Shown in pieces: positions 24,008-33,900 of a DNA stretch of 56,292 nt. How positions within the stretch are numbered: the first letter of the stretch is position 1; every line of letters begins with the position of its first letter. The stretch comes from an uncultured bacterium. GTDB lineage: Bacteria; Bacillota; Clostridia; Lachnospirales; Lachnospiraceae. The position numbers and the translations under genes are program-made. The DNA is taken from positions 1 through 56,292 of the forward strand of contig CANRVD010000010.1 of assembly GCA_947643145.1 (NCBI GenBank), read 5' to 3'. A model generated the notes under the pieces. It did not search any database. It worked only from the letters and a program-made list of their open reading frames with translations, and was not told the DNA's origin.

Positions 24008-24883
24008 ATGAGAAAAACATTGAAAAAAATTGCAATGACAATATCTGCATCTGTCATGCTTATGGCGGTAGCTGTTACGGCAGTGCCGAATATAGCGGAT
24101 GCAGTAACACCTGTCAGCAAAGCGGGTAAGAAAGCAGGAAAGGCAAAGTTTGACCCGGAGGGCACTTACCATGCTTATTTTGGACTACAGCAGACACAAA
24201 CATGGATTTTCCGCGACCCTTGGTATTCAGAAACCTTGGGAATAGATGGAACATCTTTTGAAGGTACTGACTGCACGTTCAATGACTTTTTACAGTCAGG
24301 CACAGATGGGCTTGTGAAACTGGATGCTACAGTTACAGATGCCGAGATTACAGGAAATGGTTTTTATACGGTAAGTCTTGAGAATATCAATAATGGGCTT
24401 GCCTCAACAGACCCGAATGCAGCGCTTGCCATGGTTTATGTTGATACGGATATTCCAGTATCTGCAAAAGATACGGTACAGATTTCAGATGTAAAATTAT
24501 ACATGGATGATATGCCGATTACTCTTCCGGAAGAGGTTTTTTATAACTGGGAAGAGGAAGATGCGTCAAAATTACTTCGTTTTGATGTAGTAAACAGTTA
24601 TCAGAAAGACCAGGGATATTATGAATCTCCAAGTGTAGTAGCACCGTCTGATTCTATTAAGATAACTTTTAAGATTTCAGGTATGGCTAATGACAATCCA
24701 GATGCGGTAGAGCCAACCCCGACTCCTGAACCTGAAAAAGATGATGCAGCAACAGATGATAATAAAGATGATGACAGCAGTTCCAGTTCTGGTGGCATGT
24801 CTCCGGCACTAATCGGCGGTATTGTTGTTGTTATTTTAGTAGTGATTGGTGGAGTTGTAGTAATAACAAAGAAGAAAAAGTAA
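24008..24883 (+). CDS. Exported membrane-anchored protein of unknown function
   Basis: 291 aa. The start at 24008 has AGGAGG 8 bases upstream; an open extension to 23966 has no support. Residues 1-32 are a signal peptide (SASVMLMAVAVTAVPNIADA). The mature domain (about residues 45-220) is acidic and aromatic-rich with no family recognised. It is followed by a Pro/Thr/Glu then Asp/Ser spacer (PTPTPEPEKDD, DDDSSSSSGG), one membrane helix (IGGIVVVILVVIGGVVVI) and a KKKK stop-transfer, so the protein is tethered on the outer face. It directly precedes a sugar ABC importer and could be an accessory glycan-binding protein; that is inference. Confidence 0.7.
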   Translation: MRKTLKKIAMTISASVMLMAVAVTAVPNIADAVTPVSKAGKKAGKAKFDPEGTYHAYFGLQQTQTWIFRDPWYSETLGIDGTSFEGTDCTFNDFLQSGTDGLVKLDATVTDAEITGNGFYTVSLENINNGLASTDPNAALAMVYVDTDIPVSAKDTVQISDVKLYMDDMPITLPEEVFYNWEEEDASKLLRFDVVNSYQKDQGYYESPSVVAPSDSIKITFKISGMANDNPDAVEPTPTPEPEKDDAATDDNKDDDSSSSSGGMSPALIGGIVVVILVVIGGVVVITKKKK

Positions 24884-24908
24884 TTCTTCTCAGCGATAAT
24901 TAGTTTGA

Positions 24909-24942
24909 GAGGTGAGGTGGGTTTTGTATCTCATCTCTTTTT
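24909..24942 (+). terminator. Terminator or attenuator before the ABC importer
   Basis: GAGGTGAG pairs with CTCATCTC (one G-U pair) across a 13-base loop and is followed by TTTTT. It separates the surface-protein gene from the permease genes and may let only part of the transcripts through. Confidence 0.6.
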
Positions 24943-24992
24943 CTCTCGGATATCTGAAAACGGGAGAGATGAAAGAATTAAAGGAGGTTGCT

Positions 24993-26453
24993 ATGAAAGA
25001 GGAGATAATAGAGAAGAAAGGGGCGATAGACAATCTTTATGTGGTGCATAGGCTTGTTACTATTATTGCGATTGTCATGATCTTCTTTCCGATTGCTAAT
25101 CCTGCTAAAATATGCGGGTTAATCAGTGATAAAATTTCATTATTTACATCTGCTGTTTCTTACTCAACTCTCACTGAGAATTGTGGAAGGCCGTTCCGTA
25201 TGGGATGGACAGATGAGATGTATTTTATTGTACTTTATATTGGAGCAGTAATTGCCGTTCTTGGTTTGGTTGCAACGGGAGCAGGTGCATGCATGTCCCT
25301 TGGTAACTTAAAGTTTAAGAAGCTTGGTATAAAGTACAGCATTGGGGGGGGACTTGCAGAAATTATTGGTTATGTTGTATGTTTTGTAGCTTACATATTA
25401 GTTCAGGATACAACACGTGCAAATAAGGTAAATCCAGAGATGCCGGTAGGCGTATTTGTTTTTGGCGCCATTGCTTTGATATTAATTATTCTCTCTGTAA
25501 TACTGGGAATAAAGCTGCCAAAACTGACAGAGGAAATGCCTTATGAGATGGAATCAAAATATAAGTTATTCCTAATGTTTCTGCCGTTTGCATTTTTGGC
25601 ATTCTTATTCTGCTATCTGCCGCTTTATGGCTGGAGATATGCATTCTTTGACTATACATCCGGTAGTGCGCTTTCAATGGATAAGTTTGTGGGTTTAAAG
25701 TGGTTTTCCTATTTATTTCAAAATGCAGCTACCCGTGAGGATATTGTTAATGTTATGATTAATACTCTTGGAATCAGCGGGCTGAATATTCTGACGCAGT
25801 GGATTCCAATGGCATTTGCTATTTTGCTCTGCGAAGTTGGCAATATGAGGTTCCGCCGTTTCGTACAAGCATTTACAACAATTCCAAACTTTATAAGCTG
25901 GGTACTTGTATATGCTGTTGCGCTTTCTATTTTCGCATCAGACGGTTTCATCAATACTGTTGGGAAAGAGCTTGGTATGATAGAGCAAAGTGCAGGTGGT
26001 ATCAATTACCTGAAGGGGGATTCCCATACATGGATTAAAATGTGGGGCTGGGGATGCTGGAAAGGTGTAGGCTGGAGCGCTATTATTTATATTGCAGGCA
26101 TATCCGGTATTGACCAGTCGCTTTATGAAGCGGCTACTGTGGACGGTGCCGGACGGTTCCAGAAGATGTTAAATATTACGCTGCCGGGTCTGCTTCCTAC
26201 ATTTTTTGTATTACTTCTGATGGCAATTTCCGGTATCTTAAGTAATGGACTTGACCAGTATCTTGTATTTGCAAATGCGGATAATGAAAAATCCATCCGT
26301 GTATTGGATTTATATGTATACCGACTGGGTATTGGCAGCGGTAGTATACCATTGTCTACTGTAGTCGGAATGTTTAAATCGGTGATTAGTGTTATTTTGC
26401 TGTTTGGGGCAAATGCGATATCAAAACTGCTCCGTGGTGAGAGTATTATATAG
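24993..26453 (+). CDS. Carbohydrate ABC transporter permease (LplB/YteP type) with extra N-terminal membrane domain
   Basis: 486 aa, against about 300-320 for the family. The ATG at 24993 has AAAGGAGG upstream. Residues 1-185 carry four membrane helices not usual in this family (around LVTIIAIVMIFFP, FIVLYIGAVIAVLG, IIGYVVCFVAYILV and VFVFGAIALILIIL). The standard permease begins at FLPFAFLAFLFCYLPLYGW and has the coupling-helix EAA motif EAATVDGAGRFQKMLNITLP. It pairs with the next gene to form the importer channel; no ATPase is encoded nearby, so a shared MsmX-type ATPase is expected. Substrate is an oligosaccharide by family. Confidence 0.88.
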   Translation: MKEEIIEKKGAIDNLYVVHRLVTIIAIVMIFFPIANPAKICGLISDKISLFTSAVSYSTLTENCGRPFRMGWTDEMYFIVLYIGAVIAVLGLVATGAGACMSLGNLKFKKLGIKYSIGGGLAEIIGYVVCFVAYILVQDTTRANKVNPEMPVGVFVFGAIALILIILSVILGIKLPKLTEEMPYEMESKYKLFLMFLPFAFLAFLFCYLPLYGWRYAFFDYTSGSALSMDKFVGLKWFSYLFQNAATREDIVNVMINTLGISGLNILTQWIPMAFAILLCEVGNMRFRRFVQAFTTIPNFISWVLVYAVALSIFASDGFINTVGKELGMIEQSAGGINYLKGDSHTWIKMWGWGCWKGVGWSAIIYIAGISGIDQSLYEAATVDGAGRFQKMLNITLPGLLPTFFVLLLMAISGILSNGLDQYLVFANADNEKSIRVLDLYVYRLGIGSGSIPLSTVVGMFKSVISVILLFGANAISKLLRGESII

Positions 26454-26466
26454 GAGGTGAATACGT

Positions 26467-27432
26467 ATGGCAAAAACAGCACAGGAAAAACTTGATGCAA
26501 AAAGAGAAAAAGAATATTATAAAAAGCATAAAAAAATGTATCGCACAAAGCCAAGCGATATTGTATTTGCAGTATTCAACTACCTGTTTTTCTCGGTATT
26601 TACATTTACTTGTATTTTCCCATTTTATTATCTGTTTATAAATACCATATCAGATAATGAACTGGTAAAAAGAGGTATGATTAACTTTTATCCAAAAGGA
26701 TTTAATATTGATAACTATATTGCATTGAGGGAAGTTGGTGATTTGGGTACTTCTTTCCTGATTACAGTATCAAGAACAATTATCGGTACGGCATTGATGG
26801 TGCTTGCTTCTGCATTTGTTGGATATCTTGTAACAAAGCAGGATATGTGGCACAGAAGTTTCTGGTATCGTTTTCTTGTTATTACAATGTATTTTAACGC
26901 AGGTTTGATTCCTACTTATCTGAATATGGATTTATTAGGACTGACTCAGAATTATCTGGTATATATCCTTCCTGGTATTGTAGCTCCTTACAATATTATT
27001 CTGGTCAAAACGTATATTGAATCCATACCTGCGGAACTGGAGGAAAGCGCCTTTATAGATGGAGCGTCTTACATGACGGTATTTAGTAAGATAATATGGC
27101 CGCTTAGTAAACCAATTCTTGCAACAGTAGCTATCTTTGGTGCAGTAGGACATTGGAACTCTTTTCAGGATTCCCTGATTTATATGCAGGGCAATGACCC
27201 GATGTTTACTTTACAGCACAGATTGTATAATTACCTGAATGCTTCATCTAACCTTCAGACATTGATGAGTCTGGGCGGTTCAGCAGCACAGCAGGCTATG
27301 GATGAGGCATTGAATTCTAAGGTTATTAAATATACAGTTTCCATGGCATCTATTATTCCTATTTTCTGTGTATATCCGTTTATGCAGAGATATTTTGAAA
27401 AGGGTATTATGCTGGGCGCTGTTAAGGGTTAA
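26467..27432 (+). CDS. Carbohydrate ABC transporter permease (YtcP type)
   Basis: 321 aa, normal length. Six membrane helices and the EAA-type loop ELEESAFIDGASYMTVFSKIIWPLSKP define it as the second permease of a CUT1-like importer. The family opening FTFTCIFPFYYLFINTISDNE and the C-terminal FEKGIMLGAVKG are both present. A Lys-rich cytoplasmic N-terminus precedes the first helix. It starts 13 bases after the first permease with AGGAGG, so they are co-expressed. Confidence 0.93.
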   Translation: MAKTAQEKLDAKREKEYYKKHKKMYRTKPSDIVFAVFNYLFFSVFTFTCIFPFYYLFINTISDNELVKRGMINFYPKGFNIDNYIALREVGDLGTSFLITVSRTIIGTALMVLASAFVGYLVTKQDMWHRSFWYRFLVITMYFNAGLIPTYLNMDLLGLTQNYLVYILPGIVAPYNIILVKTYIESIPAELEESAFIDGASYMTVFSKIIWPLSKPILATVAIFGAVGHWNSFQDSLIYMQGNDPMFTLQHRLYNYLNASSNLQTLMSLGGSAAQQAMDEALNSKVIKYTVSMASIIPIFCVYPFMQRYFEKGIMLGAVKG

Positions 27433-27506
27433 TAATATATGTCTGATATTGAGTATTTTGACAGATTATTGTAAATATTAATATAAAATGTAAGGAGGAA
27501 TAAGGA

Positions 27507-29276
27507 ATGCGTAAAAATTTAATGAAGAAACTGACTTCTATGCTGCTTGTTTCCAGTATGGTTGTAAGCCTGTCCGGCTGTGGCGGCGGTAAAAAGGAAG
27601 ATGAGGTAATTACATTGGAAGTATACAGCCAGACAGCAAATTATTCTGGTATGCAGGCTGGATGGATTGCTGATATTTTTAAGGAGAAGCTGAATGTACA
27701 GTTAAATATTATTCCAGATGGAAACGGTGTATATGAGACACGTATGGAAGACGGGGACCTTGGAGATATCATTGTATGGAAAAATGATAGTGACCAGTAT
27801 CCGGATGCTGTAAAGAATAAGATGCTTTATGACTGGAATGAGGATGATGTATTATCTGATTTTGGACCTTATATCAAGGAGCATATGCAGGAGGCATTAA
27901 AAAAGAACCAAAATCTGACTTCTGACATTACAGATGGTGAAAGGGATACTCTATATGGTTTTGGTTATGATGTTGCAACTTCCTATTCAGAACATGCATC
28001 TTTCTTTTATACATGGGATGTACGCTGGGATTTATATAAGCAGTTAGGATATCCGGAAGTAAAAAATTTGGAAGATTTCAAGAAGCTGATGAAAGATATG
28101 ACAGAGCTTTGTCCAGAGGATGATTCCGGAAATAAGACCTATGCGGTTTCTTTATGGCCTGAGTGGGATGATGCTATGGTTATGTATGTAAAAGCTATGG
28201 CAACTGCTTATTATGGATATGAAGAACTGGAGTTAGGTTTAGTGGACCTGCAGACAGGTGAGTACCATGACGCCCTGGAGAAGGATGGTCCATACCTTGA
28301 AATGTTAAAATTCTTTAATGACTTATATCAGGAAGGTATGTTAGACCCTGACTCTATGACACAGAATTATGAGAAAATGATTGCAAAGGTTCAGAATGGT
28401 GGTACCATGTTCTCCATTTTTAACTATTCGGGTCAGCTTGCTTACAATAAGCCGGTTCATTTAGAGGAAGGAAAGATGATGTTTTGTATGCGGCCGGAAG
28501 AAGCTACTCCGATTGCATACGGCATGAACCCACAGGGTGGTGACAGGATTTGGACAATTGGTGCGAAAACAGAATATCCGGAAAAGTGCATGGAGGTTCT
28601 GAACTGGTTATCAACTCCGGAAGGAAAGATGATAGAAACTTATGGACCAAAGGAAATATGCTGGGATTATGATAAAGAGGGTAATCCTTATCTTACAGAG
28701 TTAGGTAAGAATTGTCAGAAGAGCAAGAGTACTACTAAAATGGGAAATGGTTATAAAGGAACATTTCAGGATGGCTCCCTGCAGATTGTAAATACAACAT
28801 GGTCATTAGATGCTAAAAATCCAGAAGCAAATGGTGAAACATACAACTATATTAACTGGAAATCAACCCTTGATGAGAATAAGACAGCAATCGAGGCAGA
28901 CTGGCGTGAAAAGACAGGCTGCACCGGAATCAATGATTACATGGAAAAGAGTAACTATGTATTGAAGCCGGGAACTTCTTATGCAAAGACGCCAAAGGAG
29001 CCGGAGTTTAGAACAACATGGTCCCAGGTAACGAATGAGATTAAGAATGGTTCATGGAAGGCAATGTATGCGGAGTCAGACAAAGAGTTTGATAAGATAG
29101 TCAGTGACATGACTAAGAAGTGTCAGAAATATGGCTACGACAAATGCGTAGAATGGTCTATAAAGGAGGCCAAGAGACTTAAGGCTCTGTGTGACGAATC
29201 TTTGGCTAAAATAGAAGCTGAGGAGAAAGCAGGTGCAGACTCAAATTCCGATGCGAAGAAAGAGGATGCAGAATAA
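27507..29276 (+). CDS. Extracellular solute-binding lipoprotein of the sugar importer
   Basis: 589 aa. The N-terminus is a lipoprotein signal with lipobox LSGC, then GGGKK. The body is an LplA/YtcQ-type family 1 solute-binding fold: EVYSQTANYSGMQAGW, FYTWDVRWDLYKQLGYPEVKNLEDF, and the late TIGAKTEYPEKCMEVLNWLSTPEGKM. It should hand an oligosaccharide to the two permeases just upstream. The C-terminus is helical and charged (SLAKIEAEEKAGADSNSDAKKEDAE). A GGAGGAATAAGGA site precedes the start. Two or three hairpins follow, marking the operon end. In B. subtilis related YtcQ/YteP/YtcP serve rhamnogalacturonan fragments; the same substrate here is a guess. Confidence 0.9.
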   Translation: MRKNLMKKLTSMLLVSSMVVSLSGCGGGKKEDEVITLEVYSQTANYSGMQAGWIADIFKEKLNVQLNIIPDGNGVYETRMEDGDLGDIIVWKNDSDQYPDAVKNKMLYDWNEDDVLSDFGPYIKEHMQEALKKNQNLTSDITDGERDTLYGFGYDVATSYSEHASFFYTWDVRWDLYKQLGYPEVKNLEDFKKLMKDMTELCPEDDSGNKTYAVSLWPEWDDAMVMYVKAMATAYYGYEELELGLVDLQTGEYHDALEKDGPYLEMLKFFNDLYQEGMLDPDSMTQNYEKMIAKVQNGGTMFSIFNYSGQLAYNKPVHLEEGKMMFCMRPEEATPIAYGMNPQGGDRIWTIGAKTEYPEKCMEVLNWLSTPEGKMIETYGPKEICWDYDKEGNPYLTELGKNCQKSKSTTKMGNGYKGTFQDGSLQIVNTTWSLDAKNPEANGETYNYINWKSTLDENKTAIEADWREKTGCTGINDYMEKSNYVLKPGTSYAKTPKEPEFRTTWSQVTNEIKNGSWKAMYAESDKEFDKIVSDMTKKCQKYGYDKCVEWSIKEAKRLKALCDESLAKIEAEEKAGADSNSDAKKEDAE

Positions 29277-29373
29277 TATTTTATAGAAGTTTGGCAGTAC
29301 TGATAGTCAATACGTGCAGCTTGTATAAAAAATATAAGGAACTGCTTCAGGCAATTCCTTTAAAGAAGGGATA

Positions 29374-29402
29374 GGGCTGTTCTTGTGGGAACAGCCCTTT
29401 TT
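29374..29402 (+). terminator. Rho-independent terminator after the importer operon
   Basis: GGGCTGTTC, 6-base loop, GAACAGCCC, then TTTTT. A weaker AAGGAA..TTCCTT hairpin lies just upstream (29336-29361). Confidence 0.88.
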
Positions 29403-29442
29403 CAACTTATAGGAAATTTTGCCACAGCATGGTGATCACCAA

Positions 29443-29468
29443 GGGAATGCGCTGCCATTCCCCTTTTT
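29443..29468 (+). terminator. Second terminator before the YesL-like gene
   Basis: GGGAATG, loop CGCTGC, CATTCCC, then CTTTTT. It ends 39 bases before the next start codon, so it may be an attenuator of that gene or a back-up terminator. Confidence 0.65.
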
Positions 29469-29507
29469 CTTGAAATGTAGCAGTGCAGCGATAAAAAGGA
29501 GAGCGAT

Positions 29508-30242
29508 ATGAGTAATTTTTTTAGTTTGGAGAGTCCGTTTTATAAGTTTATGAGCCGTTTGGCAGATATGCTAAAACTTAATATACTATGGCTTTTTGCA
29601 GGTGGAGTGGCAGAAATGTTTATCATTCAACTTGTTTTGGCTTTTTCAGGTCTTGGTGCATATCAGTTGATAAGTTATATTCCTTTGGTTATGGTAGGAC
29701 CAGCAACGACAGCGGCATTTCATATTACATTAAAAATGGTGGACGAGCAGGAAGGATATATAGCAAAAGCTTATTTTCAGGCGTACCGGGAAAATTTAAA
29801 AAAAGGAACGATTATAGGCATTATTTTTCTAATCGCTGTTTATGCAATCTGGATGGATTTTCAGTTTTTCAATGCCGCAGAGCAATTAAACCAGAGTAGT
29901 ATTGGATATCTAATCGTTGGAATTCTTGCATCGGTATTGGCCTTTATGCATTTGATTTATGCATTTCCGTTACAGGCACGCTATGAAAATACGGTAATTA
30001 ATACATTACGCAATTCTTTTTCAATAACGATACGGTATTTTATTAAGACAATTTTTTTATTTTTTATTTCTGCTCTTTTGGTTGCATTTTTTATATGGAA
30101 TAATGTTACAATGTTTTTGGGGATTTTGATTGGTCCTGCTACCCTGATGTTAGCAATCAGCGGTTTTGCAATACAGGCATTCCGGCTGATTGAATATGCG
30201 AATCGGGAGACAGAAGAACAAGGTCATTCGGAAGAGGAATAG
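29508..30242 (+). CDS. YesL-family membrane protein (DUF624)
   Basis: 244 aa. About five to six membrane helices, with the family opening SPFYKFMSRLADMLKLNILWL and the turn LVMVGPATTAAFHITLKMVDEQEG. The C-terminus is a charged cytoplasmic tail. YesL-like proteins commonly neighbour oligosaccharide ABC importers of the LplB/YtcP type, as here; their function is not known. AAAGGAGAG precedes the start. It is isolated from the importer by terminators but keeps the same orientation. Confidence 0.85.
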   Translation: MSNFFSLESPFYKFMSRLADMLKLNILWLFAGGVAEMFIIQLVLAFSGLGAYQLISYIPLVMVGPATTAAFHITLKMVDEQEGYIAKAYFQAYRENLKKGTIIGIIFLIAVYAIWMDFQFFNAAEQLNQSSIGYLIVGILASVLAFMHLIYAFPLQARYENTVINTLRNSFSITIRYFIKTIFLFFISALLVAFFIWNNVTMFLGILIGPATLMLAISGFAIQAFRLIEYANRETEEQGHSEEE

Positions 30243-30377
30243 CAAATCAGAAAATTACTTTTGCACAGGAAAATGAAAAATGGAATAAATGGTTTTTATG
30301 GCTAATATAATAATAAAAAGAATGGCGGGTGAGCTGTCACCGTCTGGATAGAATGAGTTGTAAACGGAGGGGGAGTT

Positions 30378-30824
30378 ATGGCAGGAACCAGAATTGTTGT
30401 TCTACAGTCAAAAAAAGTCATTTATTCTTTGGTTTTACTTGGTCTTAGTATACTGGCAATCGTATTATTAGTAATAATGCTTTTACCGGGAAAGGATAAA
30501 AACGGGGAGACTGCCTCTGTACCGGATGAGATAGAGCAGGAATATGAGGCAGGCGTTTATACAAAGGAAATCCAGATTGGAGATGCTATGGTAAATCTCC
30601 AGTTGTCTTTGGACGAAGATAATGTAAAGTCTGTAGAACTGGTAAATCTGGATGAAAGTGTTGAGACAATGTATCCACTTATGCAGCCGACAGTAGATAA
30701 AATATCGAAGCAGCTGGCAGCAGGCAAGAGTATGGAAGAAATTGTAATATCAGAGGAATCTCAGTATACAGAGAAACTGATTGTACAGTCTGTAAGTGAA
30801 ATGATGCAGGAACACAAAAAATAG
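30378..30824 (+). CDS. Small membrane-anchored extracellular protein of unknown function
   Basis: 148 aa. Residues 15-36 are a signal anchor (SLVLLGLSILAIVLLVIMLL); the rest lies outside. The outer domain is acidic with a repeated pattern of conserved Leu/Val, for example DAMVNLQLSLDEDNVKSVELVNLDES, and ends in a helical MEEIVISEESQYTEKLIVQSV segment. No enzymatic motif is seen. The start has GGAGGGGGAG just upstream. It lies 78 bases before addB in the same direction and may be co-transcribed. Confidence 0.65.
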   Translation: MAGTRIVVLQSKKVIYSLVLLGLSILAIVLLVIMLLPGKDKNGETASVPDEIEQEYEAGVYTKEIQIGDAMVNLQLSLDEDNVKSVELVNLDESVETMYPLMQPTVDKISKQLAAGKSMEEIVISEESQYTEKLIVQSVSEMMQEHKK

Positions 30825-30902
30825 CTTAAGAATGAATGACTGGTATTCCTGGGAAAAAGTAACCGAATGGTGTGTAGTAAACTACAGAAGGAGGAAATGT
30901 TT

Positions 30903-33900
30903 ATGTCGCTACAATTTGTTTTGGGTGGCTCTGGCAGGGGAAAAACATATTTTATGCAGCATTTGATAACGGAGGATGCAAAAAAGAATCCGAAATGTCA
31001 GTACATATTTTTAGTACCGGAGCAGTTTACAATGCAGACGCAGAAAGAACTGATTGCCATGAGTGATGTAAAGGGTATTATGAACATTGATGTGCAAAGT
31101 TTTCTGCGTCTTGCTTTTCGTGTATTTTCAGAAACAGGTGCGGGTAATACGCCAGTGTTAGACGATATGGGTAAAACCATGATATTGAAAAAAGTTTTAA
31201 TCAATTTGGAGGACCAGCTTGGTTATTTTAGTAAGAATATACATAAAAAAGGATATGTGCAGGAAATTAAGTCCTTTTTATCGGAGCTTTTGCAATATGG
31301 CGCGGATGAGCAGACAATTGATGAAATGATAGAGGCAGCGGGGAAACATCCGGTGCTTGCAAAAAAGCTTGAGGATATTAAGGTTATTTATAAAGGCTTT
31401 ATGGATTACTTAAAGGAGCACTATATTACGTCTGAAGAGATTCTGACAGTGCTGGCAGATGTAACGGAGGAATCTGGTATTTTGCGGGACAGTATTGTCT
31501 GTCTGGATGGGTTTACCGGATTTACGCCAACCCAGTACCGCTTTATGGAGAGGCTGCTGCGGACTGCGGGGAAAGTATACGTTTCTGTTACGATTGACAG
31601 GCGGGAGTCGATTGTGAAAACAGGAGCGCATCATGGGCTTTTTTATATGAGCCAGCAGACGATTTGCAGATTGCGGAAAATCGCGCAGGAGAACAGAGTG
31701 GAGGTCTGTCCGGAAATATGGACAGGCTTAAAAAGACAAGAAACAAGGTTTCAGGATACAGAGGATTTATTTGCATTAGAAAATAATCTGTTCCGTTATC
31801 CATTGAAGAAAACAGAAGGTGAGATAAAGGATATTTCTATTCATGTATTAAAGCAGCCGGAAAAGGAAGTGGAGTTTGCACTGCAGCAGATTCGCAGTTT
31901 GCTGCGTGAAGGAGTTTGCCGTTACCGGGATATTGCTGTTATTACCGGAGATTTGAGCGTTTATGGAATGCTTGCAGGAGAGATTTTTGAACGTGCCGGG
32001 ATTCCGTGTTTTGTGGATCAGAAAAAAAGTATTCTGGCAAATCCTTTTGTACAGATGATAGATAATGCTATTGAGATTTTTTTGTCTGGGTTTCAAATCG
32101 AAAAGGTGCTTTCCTTCGAAAAAAATCTTTTCAGCAGAGTGGCAGGAGAAGAGGTGGATTTACTGGATAATTTTCTGCGTGCCACGGGAATCAGAGGCTT
32201 TAAAAAGTGGAATGAGGTTTGGGAATGTAAGAGAGTTTTTCGTGGGGTAAGTAAAGAGGAATTAGAGAAAATTAATCTGCAGATTGATGAGGTGCGTGTG
32301 GAGTTTTTGGAGCAGATAGAGGAGCTTTATGAAACAGTAGGTACTGGGAAACATACGGTCTATGAATTTGCAAAGGCTTTTTGCGAATGGATGGTACGGG
32401 AGGAGTTTTCTTTTAAGATTGAAGAGCTTATAGAGGAGTTTACGGCAGAGAATGACCTTGCTATGGCAAGGGAGTATGAACAGGTTTATGAAATCGTACT
32501 GGGGGTATTTGACAGGCTGGTAGAGCTGCTAGGGGATGAACGGATGACGCTGCGTGAATTTAAGGAGATACTGGATACCGGATTTAGCGAGGCCAGAATT
32601 GGACTGATTCCGCCGGGGGTTGACCAGGTAGTTGTAGGTGATATTAACCGCACAAGACTTGCGCATGTTAAGTATCTTTTCTTTTTGGGGATGAATGACT
32701 GTAATATTCCAAAGAGCGGAAGCAGGGGCGGTGTGATTTCGGATTCGGAAAGGCTCTTTCTGGCAGACGAGGAGTTTGAACTGGCACCTACGACAAGGGA
32801 AAATATATATACGGAGCAGTTTTATCTTTATCTGAATCTGACAAAGCCTTCCAATCATTTGTATCTGACATATTGTGAATCAGGAAATGATGGAAAACAG
32901 CAGAATCCTTCTTATATTGTGGACAGACTGCAAAAGATTTTTCCAGAGCTTTCAGTCTGTGTAGAAAATAATAGGAAGGATAGTTGTTATCTGTTGCATA
33001 ACAATATGGGAAAGGACTATCTGATTCATGGACTGCGAAACAGGGATTTTCATGAAAAGCAATGGCAGGAGGTTTTTCGCTTTTATAAAGAGAGTGAGGC
33101 GAAAAGAAAGGAGTGCCGGCAGTTAGTTGCTGCGGCTTTTTACAGAGAGGAGGAAACGGCACTTTCAAAAGAGGTGGTAAAAGCGTTATACCATGACATA
33201 TTAACAGGAAGTACTTCGCAGTTTGAGCAGTATGCGGCATGTGCGTTTTCTTATTTTATGCGCTATGGACTGCATTTGAAGGAGCGGGAGGAGCATCAGG
33301 TAGAATTTTTTGATATCGGAAATATTGTGCATGAAGCGCTTGAATTGTATACAAAGGAATTGATTCAGGAGGGGAAGAATTGGAATGAAATCAGTGAGAA
33401 GGAGCAGCATATCAGGGCAAACCAATGCATTAATGCAGTGGTGGAGCGATATAAAAATGGCCTTTTATATAGTACGGAGAGGGATACGTATTTGATAACA
33501 AGGCTTCGCAGGCTTCTTGCAAGAACGGTCTGGGCGATTACGAAGCAGATGGATCTTGGACAGTTTCGTACGATAGACAGCGAAATTTCTTTTGAAATAT
33601 TGCAGCATACCAGAGGAGAAGGGGTGGTGCAGGAGCTTGAGAGAGAGAAAGATGATTTGCTGCGGCTGGTTGGTAGAATTGACAGAATTGACAGCATGAA
33701 AGAGGAAGGGAAAACGTATTTAAAGGTTGTGGATTATAAAACGGGAAAGAAGAATATTTCCCTTTCGGATTTGTATTTTGGTCTACAAATGCAGTTGATG
33801 ATTTACCTGAAGGCCGGGATATCGGAAATAGAGAGTAAGACAAAAACCGTTGTAATTCCGGCGGGAGTGCTGTACTACAATATTGATGACCCTATGGCAG

